13,270 bases of DNA from assembly GCA_030550225.1 (NCBI GenBank), contig JAUQPV010000041.1, positions 1-13,270 of the forward strand, read 5' to 3'. Under the pieces are notes generated by a model that was not told the DNA's origin, did no database searches, and saw only the letters and a program-made list of their open reading frames with translations. Source of the stretch: Acidobacteriota bacterium (lineage in GTDB: Bacteria; Acidobacteriota; HRBIN11). This document shows, piece by piece, positions 1 to 6,809 of the stretch; position 1 is the first letter of the stretch; each line of letters begins with the position of its first letter. Both the position numbers and the translations under genes were made by a program.

Positions 1-425
1 TCTTGCGCTTACGACTTCGCTCGACGGACGTCGTCCACGGCTTTTTCCTGGAGGGGTACGACCTGGACGCCCGGATCGTCCCGGAGCGGCCCGACTTTGA
101 GGTCTGGCGGCCCTCCGAGGTCCAGTGGGCCGAGGTCGAAAAGCGGGGCGAGCTTCCGACGAAGACGGAGCCGTCCGTCGAGGTCTCGAACCTTCAAGGC
201 GTCCGGCGGGTCCGGGAGGTCGTCCTTCGCTTGGACCGGCCGGGCAAGTTCCGGTATCGGTGCTCGCATACGTGCGGCTTCATGCATCCCTTCATGCAGG
301 GCGAACTGATCGTCACACCGAACTATCCATTTCATGTCGGGGTCGGGGCGGCCATCGGGCTGACGCTGGCGTTTCTGGCCTGGCGGCCGACCGACCCGTC
401 CCGTCGACGGGGGGCGTCGTCATGA
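1..425 (+). CDS. CuA-type cupredoxin, C-terminally membrane-anchored (5' end outside window)
   Basis: The reading frame is open from the left edge (first whole codon at 3) and already sits inside a cupredoxin strand, so the true N-terminus is missing. Numbering from the codon at 3, His12 (in DVVHGF) and the motif C87-x3-C91-x3-H95-x2-M98 are the ligand pattern of a binuclear CuA site, as in cytochrome oxidase subunit II and the NosZ C-terminal domain. About 74 residues separate the first His from the first Cys, roughly twice the spacing in the other two CuA domains of this window, so an extra loop is inserted. A hydrophobic helix (about residues 108-127) near the C-terminus should anchor the domain on the outer face of the membrane. 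Its stop overlaps the next start (ATGA), implying translational coupling. By inference it passes electrons toward NosZ; a fragment of an oxidase subunit II is the alternative. Confidence 0.8.
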   Translation, partial: LRLRLRSTDVVHGFFLEGYDLDARIVPERPDFEVWRPSEVQWAEVEKRGELPTKTEPSVEVSNLQGVRRVREVVLRLDRPGKFRYRCSHTCGFMHPFMQGELIVTPNYPFHVGVGAAIGLTLAFLAWRPTDPSRRRGASS

Positions 426-1945
426 GTGCACGGTCGGACGTCGTTACCGAGCCGGTCGTCGAGCGGCCGGCACCGAAACGGCCCTACCTGAAGGGTCGAT
501 GGGTGGACCTCTTCGAGCGGGTCCGCCCCCTGAAGGGTCTGCTCCGATGGCGGAGCTTCCAGTTTCTGGCGATCCTGCCGAACCTGTTCCTCTTTTATCT
601 CTTCATCCTGGCGGCCCTTTGGGGAACGCCCGTCGGCAGTCGCAACATCATGATCGTGTTCGTGTGGATCCTCTGGTGGTTCGCCCTCATCACGCTTCTG
701 GTCCCCTTGGCCGGGCGGCTGTGGTGCACGATGTGTCCGCTCCCGGCGTTAGGCGAGTGGCTCCAGCGGCTTCGCCTCGTGACGGTCCGCTTTGCTCCCA
801 AGGCCAAGGGCTTCAAAAACGTCCTGTTCGGTCTGAACCGCAAGTGGCCCAAGGCGCTCGACAACATCTGGCTCCAGAACTTTCTGTTCCTGACGCTGGC
901 GACCTTCTCGGCCCTCCTGGTCACGCGGCCCATCGTGTCGGCCTTCGTCCTCGGGGGGATGATCGTCCTGGCTCTCGGCCTGGCCTTAGTCTTTCGGCAT
1001 CGGGTCTTCTGCCGGTACCTCTGTCCGGTCAGCGGGTTTCTGGGCCTGTATGCGATGACCTCGTCGGTGGCCCTACGGTCGCGGGACTGGGACGTCTGCG
1101 TGCGGTGTCCGACGAAGGGTTGCATGCTGGGGAGCGAGAATGGATGGGGCTGTCCCTGGATGGTCTACATGGGTAAGTTGGACCGGAGTAACTACTGCGG
1201 CCTCTGCTTCGAGTGCCTCAAGAGCTGTCCCAACGACAACATCGGCCTGTTCGTCCGGCCCTTCGGGGTGACCGAGACCCGGATCCTGCATCTGGACGAG
1301 GCATACAAGGCCTTCATCATGCTGGTCCTGGCGGCTGTCTATTCGGTGACCCTTCTGGGGCCGTGGGGGACCTTCAAGGACTGGGCGAACGTGACGGAGA
1401 CGGCCAACTGGCGTGGCTTTCTGACCTATGCGGCCCTGGTCTGGGGCGCCTGCCTGGTCGTGTTTCCGACGGTGTATGGCTTGCTCGTGAAGGTCAGCCA
1501 GTGGGTATCCCGATGGCTTGGCCGCTGGGTCCTCGCCCCGGCCCCGGCCGCGGCCAACGGCGCCGGCGAGCCGGACTTCCGGACCCTGTTCCTGCGGTTC
1601 AGCTATCCCCTGGTCCCCCTGGGTCTGCTGGCGTGGATCGCCTTCAGCCTGCCGCTGTTCTTCGTGAACGGTTCCTACATTCTCAGCGTCCTTTCGGACC
1701 CCCTCGGCTGGGGTTGGGACCTTTTCGGGACGGCCCACGTGCCGTGGAAGCCGTTGATTCCCGAGTGGGTCCCCGTCTTGCAGGCCGTCGTCCTCCTGGG
1801 CGGACTCGCCGTAGCCCTGCGCACGGGATGGGCGATTGCCCGAGAGCTGTGGCACGACCCCCGTCGGGCCCGGTGGGGCCTGGCCCCGATGGCCGGCCTG
1901 TGGTTGACGGTCACGATCGGATTCCTGTGGCTGTTTACCGGATAG
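422..1945 (+). CDS. Membrane polyferredoxin, NapH/NosR-like 4Fe-4S protein
   Basis: This is a 507-residue integral membrane iron-sulfur protein. The ATG at 422 is chosen because it overlaps the upstream stop and has a G-run (409-414) seven bases upstream. Around nine hydrophobic segments are visible. Cysteine motifs are C102-x2-C105-P and C197-x3-C201-P next to membrane helices, as in NosR/NapH-type proteins. A further cluster follows at C226, C229, C234 and C244-P, and then a classical ferredoxin motif C259-x2-C262-x2-C265-x3-C269-P. NosR and NapH/NosH proteins carry electrons from the quinol pool to periplasmic reductases; this protein lacks the N-terminal flavin-binding domain of NosR and has extra C-terminal helices (about residues 300-507). 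Its position between two CuA genes and before nosZ suggests a quinol-to-copper electron relay, which is inference. It is not a confident orthologue of nosR or nosH, so no symbol is given. Confidence 0.8.
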   Translation: MSARSDVVTEPVVERPAPKRPYLKGRWVDLFERVRPLKGLLRWRSFQFLAILPNLFLFYLFILAALWGTPVGSRNIMIVFVWILWWFALITLLVPLAGRLWCTMCPLPALGEWLQRLRLVTVRFAPKAKGFKNVLFGLNRKWPKALDNIWLQNFLFLTLATFSALLVTRPIVSAFVLGGMIVLALGLALVFRHRVFCRYLCPVSGFLGLYAMTSSVALRSRDWDVCVRCPTKGCMLGSENGWGCPWMVYMGKLDRSNYCGLCFECLKSCPNDNIGLFVRPFGVTETRILHLDEAYKAFIMLVLAAVYSVTLLGPWGTFKDWANVTETANWRGFLTYAALVWGACLVVFPTVYGLLVKVSQWVSRWLGRWVLAPAPAAANGAGEPDFRTLFLRFSYPLVPLGLLAWIAFSLPLFFVNGSYILSVLSDPLGWGWDLFGTAHVPWKPLIPEWVPVLQAVVLLGGLAVALRTGWAIARELWHDPRRARWGLAPMAGLWLTVTIGFLWLFTG

Positions 1946-1964
1946 CGGACGGGACGTCTGCGCC

Positions 1965-1970
1965 AGGAGG
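1965..1970 (+). promoter_or_regulatory. Ribosome binding site deciding the start of the second CuA gene
   Basis: AGGAGG lies one base before an in-frame ATG at 1972 and seven bases before the in-frame ATG at 1978. The latter spacing is the workable one, so translation probably starts at 1978. Confidence 0.75.
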
Positions 1971-1977
1971 TATGCCG

Positions 1978-2439
1978 ATGCGCTGGAAGGACGGACTTAA
2001 GGAAGGCGTGGCCCTGGGCGGGCTTCTCCTCATCTTTGCCGGACTGCCCTGGGCGTTACGGGCGTACGAGAGCGGCCGGGTCCGCCGGCTGGCTGACGGC
2101 CGGCCCGTGTTCACCGTGTATGCGAACGCTACCTTCGGAACGTGGACGACGACGCCCCTCGTCGGGTGGACCTACTTCTGGCGGAAACCCGAGCCGGCCC
2201 ACATTCAGGTCCGGGCGGGCCAACCCTTCGTCTTACGGATCACGTCGGTCGACGTGCATCACTCTTTCGGTATCCCTCAGTTGGGCATCGGGCCGTACGA
2301 CGTCGAGCCGGGCCGCTTTCTCGAGCTGGAACTCCAGATCGACGAGCCGGGCCTCTACACCTTCATGTGCTACACGGTGTGTGGCCGGCATCATGAGAAA
2401 ATGATGGGCACGTTGGAAGTCTTGGGGGAAGGGCCGTAA
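1978..2439 (+). CDS. CuA cupredoxin, cytochrome c oxidase subunit II-like domain
   Basis: This 153-residue protein has one N-terminal membrane helix (about residues 11-28) followed by a periplasmic cupredoxin domain. Ligands visible are H94/H95 (DVHHSFGIP) and C131-x3-C135-x3-H139-x2-M142, the binuclear CuA pattern. The surrounding DVHHSF, VEPGR and PGLYTFMC strands resemble the C-terminal domain of oxidase subunit II. The second transmembrane helix usual in true subunit II is absent and no oxidase subunit I gene is visible, so a free-standing electron carrier is more likely. The gene lies 32 bases after the polyferredoxin stop and about 90 bases before nosZ on the same strand. By inference it receives electrons from the polyferredoxin or the first CuA protein and delivers them to the CuA domain of NosZ. 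The start at 1978 is set by AGGAGG spacing. Confidence 0.85.
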   Translation: MRWKDGLKEGVALGGLLLIFAGLPWALRAYESGRVRRLADGRPVFTVYANATFGTWTTTPLVGWTYFWRKPEPAHIQVRAGQPFVLRITSVDVHHSFGIPQLGIGPYDVEPGRFLELELQIDEPGLYTFMCYTVCGRHHEKMMGTLEVLGEGP

Positions 2440-2447
2440 GGCCCTTC
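2428..2447 (+). terminator. 8-bp hairpin with GTAA tetraloop over a stop codon
   Basis: GAAGGGCC (2428-2435) pairs perfectly with GGCCCTTC (2440-2447). The four-base loop GTAA (2436-2439) contains the TAA stop of the CuA gene. As RNA this is a GNRA-class tetraloop on a GC-rich stem. No T-run follows, so it is better read as a possible pause, processing or 3'-end protection element than a standard intrinsic terminator. Confidence 0.55.
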
Positions 2448-2512
2448 GGGAATTCGGGAGTTCGGCAATAAGGACCGGCCGGAGGGCCGAACTCCCGAAC
2501 TGCCGAATTGCC
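2445..2512. repeat. Opposed octamer arrays forming a 14-bp stem in the nosZ leader
   Basis: Left of centre are 8-nt units TTCGGGAA, TTCGGGAG, TTCGGCAA (2445-2468). Right of centre are their complements GAACTCCC, GAACTGCC, GAATTGCC (2489-2512). Bases 2453-2466 pair perfectly with 2486-2499 (14 bp) around a 19-base loop that itself holds CCGGCCGG. The structure ends 19 bases before the nosZ Shine-Dalgarno. A 24-base stretch (2485-2508) recurs exactly at 12879-12902. Confidence 0.85.
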
Positions 2513-2517
2513 CTATT

Positions 2518-2524
2518 AAGGAGG
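2518..2524 (+). promoter_or_regulatory. Strong ribosome binding site of nosZ
   Basis: AAGGAGG at 2518-2524, inside a longer TAAGGAGGT match to the 16S anti-Shine-Dalgarno, lies six bases before the nosZ ATG. It is the best ribosome binding site in the window, consistent with high NosZ expression. Confidence 0.85.
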
Positions 2525-2530
2525 TTCGTC

Positions 2531-4528
2531 ATGAGGCTCCGTTTCTGGATCGTCAACGTCGGTCTCCTGATCCTCGGGGTCCTCGTCGGGGCCTGGTTCC
2601 TGAGTCCCACCTCGCAAGACCAGGTCGGCGCGCAGGACCCCCTGCGAGGCGTCATGCAGGCCCGGAACTTGAGCCTGGACGATGCCCTGGCCGCCCTGCG
2701 GACGTACACGCCGACGGGCGTCCCCGATGAGTACATCATGTTCGCTTCGGGCGGCCATTCGGGCCACGTCCTGGTCGTCGGCCTACCCTCGATGCGCATC
2801 CTGAAGGTCATCGCCGTGTTCGCCCCCGAGTCCTGGCAGGGCTATGCGGTCGGCCATAGGGAAACGGAAGAAATCCTGAAAGCCGGCGGCAAGGAGATCA
2901 CTTGGGGCGACGTCCACCACCCGGCCCTCTCGGAGACCCAAGGCGACTACGACGGCCAGTTCCTATTCGTCAACGACAAGGCCAATGGGCGGGTCGCCGT
3001 CATCGACCTGCGGGACTTTAAGACGAAGCAAATCGTCAAGAACCCCCTGATTTACTCGAATCACTGCTCGGCCTTCGTGACGCCCAACACCGAGTATATC
3101 GCCGAGGCACCCCAGTACTCGATGCCCTATCCCGTCGGGACCTACGCTCCCCTCGAACAATACAAAGAAAAGTACCGGGGTCCCATCACCTTCTGGAAGT
3201 TCGACCGGACGAAGGGCCGCATCGTGCCTGAACAGTCCTTTGCCATCGAGCTTCCGCCCTACTGGCACGACCTGTGCGACGCCGGCAAGCGGGTCTCCTA
3301 CGGATGGGCCTTCTGCAATAGCTTCAACACCGAGATGGCCGTTCCCAATATCCTGCAGATGAAGATGCCCCTCGAGGCGACGACCGCCCGAAATGAAATG
3401 GACTACCTCCATGTGATTAACTGGAAGGCCGCCGAAAAGCTGGTCCAGGAAGGCAAGTACGAGACCGTCGCCGGCATGAAGCTGATCCGTCTGGCGACGG
3501 CCGTGCAGGCCGGCGTGCTCTACCTGATCCCCGAACCCAAGAGCCCCCACGGCGTGGACGTGTCGCCCGACGGCGGCTATGTCGTCGTCGCCGGTAAGCT
3601 CGACCCTCATGCGACCGTCTACTCTTTCCAGAAGATCCAGGAAGCCATCCAGAAGGGCCTCGTGGAGGGCAAGGACCCCTACGGCGTGCCCATCCTGAAG
3701 TTCGACGCCACGAAGGCCGCTCAGGTCGAACTCGGCCTGGGCCCCCTGCACACCCAGTTTGACGATAAGGGTTACGCTTACACGAGCCTGTTCCTGGACT
3801 CGGCCGTCGTGAAGTGGTCCCTCGGCGAGCCCTACTTCAAGGGCGATAAGGCCTGGAAGGTCGTCGATAAGGTCCCGGTCCATTACAACATCGGGCACCT
3901 GACGGCCGTCCACGGGGACACGGTCCGGCCGCGCGGGAAGTTCCTGGTCGCCCTCAACAAGTGGTCCATCGACCGGTTTGCCCCGGTCGGTCCCCTGCAT
4001 CCCCAGAACTTCCAGCTCATCGACATCTCGGGCGAAAAGATGCAACGGCTGTATGACCTGCCCATCCCCATCGGCGAGCCCCACTATGCGCAGATCATCG
4101 AGCGGTCGCTCCTGAAGCCCTTCGAGGTCTACCCGCAGGTCGGCTTCGACCCCATCAAGATGGCCGCCGACCCGGCGCATACCGTCCAGCCCGGCAAGGA
4201 GCGCATCGAACGGAAGGGCAACACCGTCGAGGTGTGGATGACGGCCATCCGAAGCACTTACACGCCGGACCGCATCGAGGTCAACCAGGGCGACCGGGTC
4301 ATCATCCACCTGACGAACCTGGAGCGGACCCGGGATGCGACCCACGGCCTGGCCATCGCCGCATACAACGTCAACCTATCGGTCGACCCCGGCGAGAATG
4401 CGACCGTCGAGTTCATCGCCGACAAGCCCGGCGTGTATCCCTTCTACTGCACGGAGTTCTGCTCGGCCCTGCACCTGGAAATGGCAGGCTATTTGTTAGT
4501 CAAACCACGGACCCAAGCTATGAAATGA
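2531..4528 (+). CDS. nosZ: Nitrous oxide reductase NosZ, Sec-type / clade II-like
   Basis: NosZ reduces N2O to N2 with two electrons at the tetranuclear CuZ centre, fed by a binuclear CuA centre. The 665-residue protein begins with a hydrophobic segment (about residues 5-24) with no twin-arginine motif, so export is by Sec and the protein may stay membrane-anchored; this is typical of clade II enzymes. A seven-bladed propeller follows. Candidate CuZ histidines are H129/H130 (DVHHP), H178 (SNHCSAF), H294 (DYLHVINW), H340 (PHGVDVSPDG), H407 (LHTQFDD), and H451 or H456 (VHYNIGH). The C-terminal cupredoxin has H605 (ATHGLAI) and C640-x3-C644-x3-H648-x2-M651 for CuA. Length fits the family and no ligand appears to be missing. 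It follows two CuA genes and precedes the maturation genes. The exact one-to-one assignment of CuZ ligands is by motif, not alignment. Confidence 0.97.
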   Translation: MRLRFWIVNVGLLILGVLVGAWFLSPTSQDQVGAQDPLRGVMQARNLSLDDALAALRTYTPTGVPDEYIMFASGGHSGHVLVVGLPSMRILKVIAVFAPESWQGYAVGHRETEEILKAGGKEITWGDVHHPALSETQGDYDGQFLFVNDKANGRVAVIDLRDFKTKQIVKNPLIYSNHCSAFVTPNTEYIAEAPQYSMPYPVGTYAPLEQYKEKYRGPITFWKFDRTKGRIVPEQSFAIELPPYWHDLCDAGKRVSYGWAFCNSFNTEMAVPNILQMKMPLEATTARNEMDYLHVINWKAAEKLVQEGKYETVAGMKLIRLATAVQAGVLYLIPEPKSPHGVDVSPDGGYVVVAGKLDPHATVYSFQKIQEAIQKGLVEGKDPYGVPILKFDATKAAQVELGLGPLHTQFDDKGYAYTSLFLDSAVVKWSLGEPYFKGDKAWKVVDKVPVHYNIGHLTAVHGDTVRPRGKFLVALNKWSIDRFAPVGPLHPQNFQLIDISGEKMQRLYDLPIPIGEPHYAQIIERSLLKPFEVYPQVGFDPIKMAADPAHTVQPGKERIERKGNTVEVWMTAIRSTYTPDRIEVNQGDRVIIHLTNLERTRDATHGLAIAAYNVNLSVDPGENATVEFIADKPGVYPFYCTEFCSALHLEMAGYLLVKPRTQAMK

Positions 4529-4550
4529 TGTCATGACCCGCCGTTCTCGA

Positions 4551-4580
4551 GGGTGGGGCGTCCGGTCGGGCGCCCCACCC
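4551..4580 (+). terminator. Perfect 10-bp GC-rich hairpin downstream of nosZ
   Basis: GGGTGGGGCG (4551-4560) pairs exactly with CGCCCCACCC (4571-4580) around a 10-base loop, 22 bases after the nosZ stop. No T-run follows. It could be a partial terminator or an mRNA 3'-end stabiliser, letting nosZ transcript exceed that of the downstream maturation genes; the effect is inference. Confidence 0.6.
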
Positions 4581-4637
4581 GAGGCCGATGCGGGTCTTTC
4601 AAGGGCGTAGGAAGAGGGTAAGGCTACCCGTGGCTTC

Positions 4638-4661
4638 TATCTGCCGACCTGCCCATCTGCC
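4638..4661 (+). repeat. Octamer array upstream of the NosB-like gene
   Basis: Three 8-nt units TATCTGCC, GACCTGCC, CATCTGCC stand just before the ribosome binding site GGAGG (4668-4672). The same NNNNTGCC unit is found upstream of nosZ, nosF and the plastocyanin-like gene. Confidence 0.7.
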
Positions 4662-4679
4662 TGAATCGGAGGCCTCATC

Positions 4680-5288
4680 ATGTATCGAGCTATCCTTCGA
4701 ACCGTCCTTTTTCTGAGCGCCGTCGCCTTGTGGTGGGTCGCCTACGTTCAACCCTTCTGGCGGGTGACGGTCCGGGCCCCCCAGTATCCGCAGGGACTTC
4801 AAGTCATCGTGTATCTCCACCGGGTCGAAGGCGACGTCCGGGAGATCAACCTCTTAAACCATTACATCGGGATGGGGCATGTCGACCGGGCGGCCGAATT
4901 CGAACGGCAATATGCGTGGGTCGGCCTCTTGGTCTTGAGCTTCCTCGGTCTGGCGGCCCTCGGGCCCTTCCGGCCAGTCCGGTGGCTGGCCCTCGGGGGG
5001 GCCTGGGCCTTCCCGGTCGTGTTCCTGGGAGACCTCTACTACTGGCTATATCAATACGGTCATCGGTTAGACCCCCACGCCCCGATTCGGATCCGGCCCT
5101 TCACGCCGCCCCTCGTGGGAACGGGCAAGATCGCCCAGTTTCAGGCCGTCGCCAGCCTGGAAGTCGGTTTCTGGGTCGTCCTGGCGGCGGCCCTCTTGGT
5201 CACGATAGGCTCCATGCTTCGAGGGCAGACCCGGCCGCTTCGGGTCCCCGTAGCGGCTTCGGTCTTCACCGGGGAAGGCGTGCAATGA
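4680..5288 (+). CDS. nosB: NosB-like four-helix membrane protein of clade II nos clusters
   Basis: This 202-residue protein has four predicted membrane helices (about residues 7-25, 79-95, 103-120 and 162-180). The motifs APQYPQGL (33-40), INLLNHYIGM (56-65), DPHAPI (131-136) and FTPPLVG (141-147) match, from memory, a membrane protein that commonly follows nosZ in atypical clusters, usually called NosB. Its biochemical role is not established; it is thought to support N2O respiration or NosZ maturation. GGAGG at 4668-4672, seven bases upstream, fixes the start. The stop overlaps the nosD start (ATGA), indicating coupled translation. The conserved region between helices 1 and 2, rich in His, Tyr and Asn, probably faces the periplasm. 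The symbol is provisional: it rests on recognised motifs and position, not alignment. Confidence 0.7.
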   Translation: MYRAILRTVLFLSAVALWWVAYVQPFWRVTVRAPQYPQGLQVIVYLHRVEGDVREINLLNHYIGMGHVDRAAEFERQYAWVGLLVLSFLGLAALGPFRPVRWLALGGAWAFPVVFLGDLYYWLYQYGHRLDPHAPIRIRPFTPPLVGTGKIAQFQAVASLEVGFWVVLAAALLVTIGSMLRGQTRPLRVPVAASVFTGEGVQ

Positions 5289-6679
5289 GGGTGGGAATCG
5301 GTTCTTGTCGTGCCGTCCCGTCATTCATGACAAAGCCCAATGGGCTTATGTTAGGCCTGGGATGGATCGTGGCCCTCGGCGTCGGCATGTCCGCAGAAGC
5401 CGCAGACCTCCAGGCCCGCATCCGTGCGACGCCGCCCGGGGGGACCCTCCACGTGCCGGCTGGCCGATACGCCGGTCCGATTCGCCTCGACCGTCCGATT
5501 CGTCTCATCGGGGAGGGATGGCCCGTCCTCGAGGCCGGCGGTCGGGGGACCGTCGTGTGGATTCAGGCCAACGACGTGACCCTCGAGGGCTTCGTCATCC
5601 GGGGGAGCGGAGACTCGCTGACGGACGAGGACGCCGGCGTGCGGGTCGAGAACGCCCGGCGGGTCCGTATCGCCGGCAATCGTCTGGAGGACGTCCTTTT
5701 CGGGATCTACCTGAAGAACACGCATGCCAGCGAAATCACGGCGAATACCATCGTCGGCAAGGACCTCCCCCTGGGCCGTCGGGGAGACGGCATCCGCCTG
5801 TGGTGGTCCCACGGCAACGTCATCCGGGGGAACGTCGTGACCCATTCCCGGGACGTCATCGCCTGGTTCTCCCGGGACAATCGCTTCGAGGCAAATACCG
5901 TCACAGGTAGCCGGTACGGCCTCCACTTCATGTACGCTCAGGACGCCGACGTCCGGCGGAATCGGTTCGAGCGCAATTCGACGGGCATCGTCGTCATGTA
6001 CTCCGAACGGGTCCGCCTCGTCGAAAACGACATCGCCCGGCACGACGGGCCCTCGGCCGTCGGCATCCTCTTGAAGGATTCGGACGACGTCGAAGTCCGC
6101 CGGAACCGTATCGTCTGGAATAAAGCGGGCATCTTCTGGGACAACAGCCCGGCCCGGACCGATGCCTGGAACGAAGTCCGGGAGAACCTCCTCCTGTGGA
6201 ACGTCGTCGCCTTCGTATTTCAACTCAATGTGCGGCGGAATCGGATCGCCCACAACTACATCGTCGAGAACCTTCAGTCTGTCGAGATCCCCGGCGGCGG
6301 GACCTTGACGGGCAACGAGTGGACCTGGGATGGCCGGGGCAATTTCTGGAGCGACTATGTCGGTTATGACCTCCAGGGGGACGGCGTCGGCGACGTGCCC
6401 TACCGGGCGGAGGCCTTGCTGGACCAATTGACCGACCGGTATCCCCAGCTTCGGCTCCTGGCCTGGAGTCCCGCCGGCCTGGTCCTTGAAGGGGTCGGTC
6501 GACTCCTGCCATTGTTTCCGGTCCGGCCTCGTATCGAAGACCCACGACCCCTGACGGACCTGCCGGCAATGTTCCGGTCCGCTTTCCCGCGGGAGGGCGA
6601 CGGCCCAGTCGTCTGGAGCTTGGGCGGCCTGGCCCTGGTCCTCTTGGGCGGCCTCCTGATAAAGGCAGTAAGGCAATAA
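5285..6679 (+). CDS. nosD: NosD, periplasmic beta-helix maturation factor with C-terminal anchor
   Basis: NosD is a periplasmic right-handed beta-helix protein required, with NosF and NosY, to assemble CuZ. The 464-residue product has an N-terminal signal region (hydrophobic core about residues 22-35, cleavage plausible near SAEAA), then repeated beta-helix coils (GNRLEDVLFGIYLKN, NVVTHSRD, NTVTGSRYGLHFMY, NRFERNSTGIVVMY, NRIVWNKAGIF). It ends with the NosD-type segment LAWSPAGLV and DPRPLTDLPAM. A C-terminal hydrophobic helix (about residues 443-459) followed by basic residues suggests a membrane tether. The ATG at 5285 overlaps the previous stop and has GGGGAAGG (5271-5278) six bases upstream; an alternative in-frame ATG is at 5327. 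The last residues Ala-Val-Arg-Gln and the TAA stop are encoded by the octamer repeat that fills the gap to nosF. Confidence 0.93.
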   Translation: MRVGIGSCRAVPSFMTKPNGLMLGLGWIVALGVGMSAEAADLQARIRATPPGGTLHVPAGRYAGPIRLDRPIRLIGEGWPVLEAGGRGTVVWIQANDVTLEGFVIRGSGDSLTDEDAGVRVENARRVRIAGNRLEDVLFGIYLKNTHASEITANTIVGKDLPLGRRGDGIRLWWSHGNVIRGNVVTHSRDVIAWFSRDNRFEANTVTGSRYGLHFMYAQDADVRRNRFERNSTGIVVMYSERVRLVENDIARHDGPSAVGILLKDSDDVEVRRNRIVWNKAGIFWDNSPARTDAWNEVRENLLLWNVVAFVFQLNVRRNRIAHNYIVENLQSVEIPGGGTLTGNEWTWDGRGNFWSDYVGYDLQGDGVGDVPYRAEALLDQLTDRYPQLRLLAWSPAGLVLEGVGRLLPLFPVRPRIEDPRPLTDLPAMFRSAFPREGDGPVVWSLGGLALVLLGGLLIKAVRQ

Positions 6680-6791
6680 GGCAGTAAGGCAATGAGGGAA
6701 ATAGGTCCGATATCCCTTACTGCCTTATTGCCTTATTGCCGTACTGCCTTACTGCCGTACTGCTTGACTGCCTTTTTGTTGCCGTACTGCC
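6664..6791. repeat. Large inverted octamer array between nosD and nosF
   Basis: Units GGCAGTAA, GGCAATAA, GGCAGTAA, GGCAATGA run from 6664 to 6695. From 6717 the complementary units TTACTGCC, TTATTGCC, GTACTGCC run to 6772, and one more unit sits at 6784-6791 after a T-rich irregularity. Bases 6664-6699 can pair with 6713-6748 as a 36-bp stem with four mismatches and a 13-base loop. The nosD stop lies inside the left arm. The fold could act as an attenuator or RNase III site separating the nosD and nosF messages. Confidence 0.85.
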
Positions 6792-6809
6792 CTGAAGAGG
6801 GTCACGGGT

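Noticed and set aside
2440..2530. FNR/NNR-type or copper-responsive operator upstream of nosZ
   Set aside because: No TTGAT-N4-ATCAA-like palindrome found; the inverted symmetry is fully explained by octamer repeats.
2963..4345. 460-codon open frame on the minus strand opposite nosZ
   Set aside because: Antisense shadow produced by strong third-position GC in nosZ; no domain, signal or ribosome binding site, and nosZ itself is unmistakable.
5351..6676. 441-codon open frame on the minus strand opposite nosD
   Set aside because: Same codon-bias effect; the product has no recognisable motif and mirrors the nosD repeats.
6664..6791. CRISPR array
   Set aside because: Units are 8 nt and contiguous with no spacers, and no cas genes are nearby.
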